Shown one piece after another: positions 7,401-9,369 of a stretch of DNA of 9,369 nucleotides. The stretch spans positions 1 to 9,369 of the forward strand of contig JAFGGF010000037.1 of assembly GCA_016930735.1 (NCBI GenBank). The letters run 5' to 3'. The notes under the pieces were generated by a model. It saw only the letters and a list, made by a program, of their open reading frames with translations, was not told where the DNA came from and searched no databases. Origin of the DNA: Prolixibacteraceae bacterium (lineage in GTDB: Bacteria; Bacteroidota; Bacteroidia; Bacteroidales; Prolixibacteraceae). Position 1 is the stretch's first letter, and each line of letters begins with the position of its first letter. The position numbers were made by a program, and so were the translations under genes.

Positions 7401-8250
7401 TAAAAGTAAGAATGATCTGATTTTCAATCTGATCAACAATTATATTATGAAATACAAGGAAGCTGAAGCAGTTTCCCGCCGCGAGCGTTACAATGTGACA
7501 ATCGGTGACGAACTTCCGGCAGGTATAATTCAGCTTGCCAAAGTATATATTGCTAAAAAACGTAAACTTCAGATTGGTGATAAAATGGCCGGACGGCACG
7601 GTAATAAAGGGATAGTTTCGAGGGTTGTACGTTCGGAAGATATGCCATTCCTTGCCGATGGAACTCCGGTTGATATTGTACTGAATCCGCTGGGTGTGCC
7701 ATCAAGGATGAACCTTGGGCAGATTTACGAAACAGTGCTTGGTTGGGCCGGAAAAGAATTAGGGCTGACCTTTGCCACACCTATTTTTGATGGTGCATCA
7801 CTGGAAGAAATCAATGAATATACTGAAAAGGCAGGTGTTCCGAAATCGGGCAAAACCGTTCTTTATGACGGAGAAACCGGTGAACCTTTTGACCAGCCAG
7901 CTACTGTTGGTATTATATATATGATGAAATTAGGGCACATGGTCGAAGACAAAATGCATGCCCGTTCAATTGGTCCTTATTCACTGATTACACAACAGCC
8001 TCTCGGAGGTAAAGCACAGTTTGGTGGACAACGTTTTGGTGAAATGGAAGTTTGGGCACTTGAAGCATTCGGTGCCTCGCATATACTTCAGGAAATATTA
8101 ACTGTTAAGTCAGATGATGTTCTTGGAAGAGCTAAGGCTTACGAATCCATTGTGAAAGGCGAACCAATGCCACAACCGGGCATCCCTGAATCGTTAAATG
8201 TTTTATTACATGAATTAAGGGGTCTTGGTCTTAGTGTCAGGATGGAATAG
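4438..8250 (+). CDS. rpoB: DNA-directed RNA polymerase subunit beta
   Basis: This 1270-aa subunit forms, with beta', the catalytic core of RNA polymerase. Start ATG 4438 gives MYVNTEKPRISFSS, the usual N terminus before DYPDFLEVQ. An upstream in-frame GTG at 4399 lies on the T-tract of the terminator hairpin and is unlikely. Visible hallmarks are RGTFIINGAERVIVSQLHRSPG (protrusion/lobe region), the rifampicin pocket NALSQFMDQTNPLAEMTHKR through SALGPGGLSRERAGFEVRD (about 470-510), IETPEGPNIGLI, YNYEDAIVISER, GDKMAGRHGNKG with Lys1049 and Lys1057 (matching E. coli K1065 and K1073 at the active site), and GGKAQFGGQRFGEMEVWALEA (about 1190-1210). It ends with a normal C terminus LRGLGLSVRME. Pocket residues matching E. 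coli D516, H526 and S531 are all present, so no classic resistance change is seen there. No Shine-Dalgarno. Confidence 0.99.
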   Translation: MYVNTEKPRISFSSSETRFDYPDFLEVQIKSFIEFFQLKTTPEKRKSEGLYRVFEDNFPISDTRNNFILEFIDYQVDPPRYSIEECIERGLTYSVPIKAKLKLYCTDPEHEDFDTVIQDVYLGTIPYMTERGTFIINGAERVIVSQLHRSPGVFFGQSLHANGTKLYSARIIPFKGSWIEFATDINSVMFAYIDRKKKLPVTTLLRAIGYESDKDILEIFNLADEIKVSKSGLKKVVGRKLAARVLKSWVEDFVDEDTGEVVSIERNEVIIDRETEIEEEHVDEILESGVKTILLHKEDQNQTDFAIIYNTLQKDPCNSEKEAVLHIYRQLRNAEPPDEATARDVIDKLFFSDKRYDLGDVGRYRINKKLGLDIEMDIKVLTKEDIIEIIKYLIKLVNAKTDVDDIDHLSNRRVRTVGEQMYNQFGVGLARMARTIRERMNVRDNEVFTPIDLINSKTLSSVINSFFGTNALSQFMDQTNPLAEMTHKRRMSALGPGGLSRERAGFEVRDVHYTHYGRLCPIETPEGPNIGLISSLCVFAKITDLGFIATPYRKVENGKVDLSEDGIYFLTAEEEEGKIIAQANAPIDTSGNFINERVKSRLDGDYPVVNREQVDLMDVGPNQIASVAASLISFLEHDDANRALMGSNMMRQAVPLLRPEAPIVGTGLEARAAFDSRIHVIAGADGVVEYVDADQIIVRYDVTDEERFVSFDPEVVTYKLAKYSKTNQGTTIDLKPIVTKGQRIKKGDIMTEGYATQNGELALGRNLMVAFMPWQGYNYEDAIVISERIVREDVFTSVHVDEYSLEVRDTKRGVEEFTSDIPNVSEEATRNLDENGLIRIGADVKPGDILIGKITPKGESDPSPEEKLLRAIFGDKAGDVKDASLKASPSLSGIVIDKKLFSRVVKEKKGKNVTKSLLDQIDERFDRENSALRATLEDKLFVLVTGKTSQGVKDYYGTEVIAKGIKFTLKQLQEIDYLSINPDKWTTDKSKNDLIFNLINNYIMKYKEAEAVSRRERYNVTIGDELPAGIIQLAKVYIAKKRKLQIGDKMAGRHGNKGIVSRVVRSEDMPFLADGTPVDIVLNPLGVPSRMNLGQIYETVLGWAGKELGLTFATPIFDGASLEEINEYTEKAGVPKSGKTVLYDGETGEPFDQPATVGIIYMMKLGHMVEDKMHARSIGPYSLITQQPLGGKAQFGGQRFGEMEVWALEAFGASHILQEILTVKSDDVLGRAKAYESIVKGEPMPQPGIPESLNVLLHELRGLGLSVRME

Positions 8251-8314
8251 TACGTTGAACCTTTAGGATTTATTTTTGGTTCTCTAACAAATGAAATAAT
8301 AATTAGCTTGTTAT

Positions 8315-9369
8315 ATGGCATTTAAAAAAGATAATAAAGCGAAAAGCAATTTTGCCAAGATTTCAATAAGCCTGGCATCACCGGAAGAAATTCTGGAAAG
8401 GTCGTTTGGAGAAGTTTTAAAACCGGAAACCATTAATTACAGGACATATAAACCGGAACGTGATGGTTTATTTTGTGAAAGGATTTTTGGCCCGGTAAAA
8501 GATTACGAATGTCATTGCGGTAAATACAAACGGATCCGTTATAAAGGGATTGTTTGCGACCGCTGTGGTGTGGAAGTAACTGAAAAAAAGGTTAGGCGTG
8601 AAAGAATGGGGCATATATCACTGGTTGTTCCGGTAGCTCACATTTGGTATTTCAGGTCGTTACCCAATAAGATCGGTTATTTACTTGGATTGCCAACAAA
8701 AAAACTGGATTCCATTATTTATTATGAAAGGTATGTTGTTATTAATCCGGGAGTTAAAAAAGCCGATGGAGTAAAACAACTCGATTTCCTTACAGAAGAG
8801 GAATACCTTGATATTTTGGATACTCTTCCAAAAGAAAACCAGTTCCTTGACGAAGACGATCCAAATAAATTTATCGCCAAAATGGGTGCCGAAGCCCTAT
8901 ATGATATTTTAATGAGGCTCGAACTGGATGACTTGTCTTATAATTTACGTCATAAAGCAAGCACAGAAACATCTCAGCAAAGGAAAAACGAGGCTTTAAA
9001 AAGGTTACAGGTTGTTGAAGCTTTCAGGGCTAGTAAAAACCTGAACCGCCCTGAATGGATGATTGTTAAGGTTGTACCGGTAATCCCTCCTGATCTCAGG
9101 CCGTTGGTGCCGCTTGATGGTGGAAGGTTTGCAACTTCCGACCTTAATGATTTATACCGAAGGGTTATTATCAGGAACAACAGGCTGAAACGATTGATAG
9201 AAATCAAAGCACCTGAAGTAATTTTACGTAATGAAAAACGTATGCTTCAGGAAGCTGTCGATTCATTATTTGATAATTCAAGGAAAGTTAATGCAGTTAA
9301 GACTGAAAACAACCGTGCTTTAAAATCACTTTCCGACAGTTTGAAAGGGAAACAGGGACGTTTCCGTCA
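8315..9369 (+). CDS. rpoC: DNA-directed RNA polymerase subunit beta' (3' end beyond window)
   Basis: The first 351 codons plus two bases are present and the frame is open to the window edge; the full protein is usually about 1400 aa. ATG 8315 gives MAFKKDNKAKSNFAKISISLASPEEI, which fits the family N terminus. The zinc-binding domain has Cys66, Cys68, Cys81 and Cys84 (CHCGK then CDRCG). Later come VPVIPPDLRPLVPLDGGRFATSDLNDLYRRV (about 254-284) and the clamp helices from about 284 (VIIRNNRLKRL, then PEVILRNEKRMLQEAVDSLFDN), which bind sigma and NusG. The sequence stops inside KGKQGRFR, just before switch 2, so the catalytic NADFDGD motif is not covered. It lies 64 nt after rpoB with no strong hairpin between, consistent with co-transcription and matched subunit supply. 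Confidence 0.98.
   Translation, partial: MAFKKDNKAKSNFAKISISLASPEEILERSFGEVLKPETINYRTYKPERDGLFCERIFGPVKDYECHCGKYKRIRYKGIVCDRCGVEVTEKKVRRERMGHISLVVPVAHIWYFRSLPNKIGYLLGLPTKKLDSIIYYERYVVINPGVKKADGVKQLDFLTEEEYLDILDTLPKENQFLDEDDPNKFIAKMGAEALYDILMRLELDDLSYNLRHKASTETSQQRKNEALKRLQVVEAFRASKNLNRPEWMIVKVVPVIPPDLRPLVPLDGGRFATSDLNDLYRRVIIRNNRLKRLIEIKAPEVILRNEKRMLQEAVDSLFDNSRKVNAVKTENNRALKSLSDSLKGKQGRFR

Noticed and set aside
8257..8282. GAACC/GGTTC inverted repeat between rpoB and rpoC
   Set aside because: It has only five pairs and a 16-nt loop, too weak to call a terminator or operator. The T run lies in the loop rather than after the stem.

Overview
This window is the tuf–secE–nusG–rplKAJL–rpoBC transcription/translation cluster of a bacterium, almost certainly a member of the Bacteroidota (Bacteroidales/Marinilabiliales-like; order and genus are inference). 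The evidence is the wording of EF-Tu (395 aa), RpoB (about 1270 aa) and NusG, the moderately AT-rich composition, the near absence of Shine-Dalgarno sequences before most genes, and the AT-rich leaders before start codons. All genes lie on the + strand with short spacers. The window is densely coding, with no non-coding stretch over 130 bases.

Layout: a complete tRNA-Thr(GGT) at the left edge is followed by tuf (EF-Tu) and a strong intrinsic terminator. Directly on the terminator's T-tract sits a 54-nt tRNA-like element. It has an intact acceptor stem and T-arm but no normal D-arm or anticodon arm, and it occupies the place where related bacteria usually carry tRNA-Trp. Then come secE (single-span translocon subunit), nusG, rplK (L11), rplA (L1), rplJ (L10) and rplL (L7/L12). 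A 108-nt spacer holding three consecutive hairpins, the middle one a terminator-like 13-bp stem, separates rplL from rpoB. rpoC follows 64 nt later and runs off the right edge after 351 codons, before its catalytic Asp motif.

The products work together. EF-Tu delivers aminoacyl-tRNA to the ribosomal stalk built from L10, L7/L12 and L11. L1 forms the opposite stalk at the E-site side. RpoB and RpoC form the RNA polymerase catalytic core. NusG binds the beta' clamp helices, which are encoded near the right edge, and couples transcription to translation. SecE belongs to the protein export channel and is a conserved positional neighbour of nusG.

This is housekeeping DNA, and I see no mobile element, CRISPR array, defence locus or new multi-gene system. 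The points worth a second look are the truncated tRNA-like element, the hairpin-rich rplL–rpoB spacer, and an isolated strong Shine-Dalgarno sequence before nusG.
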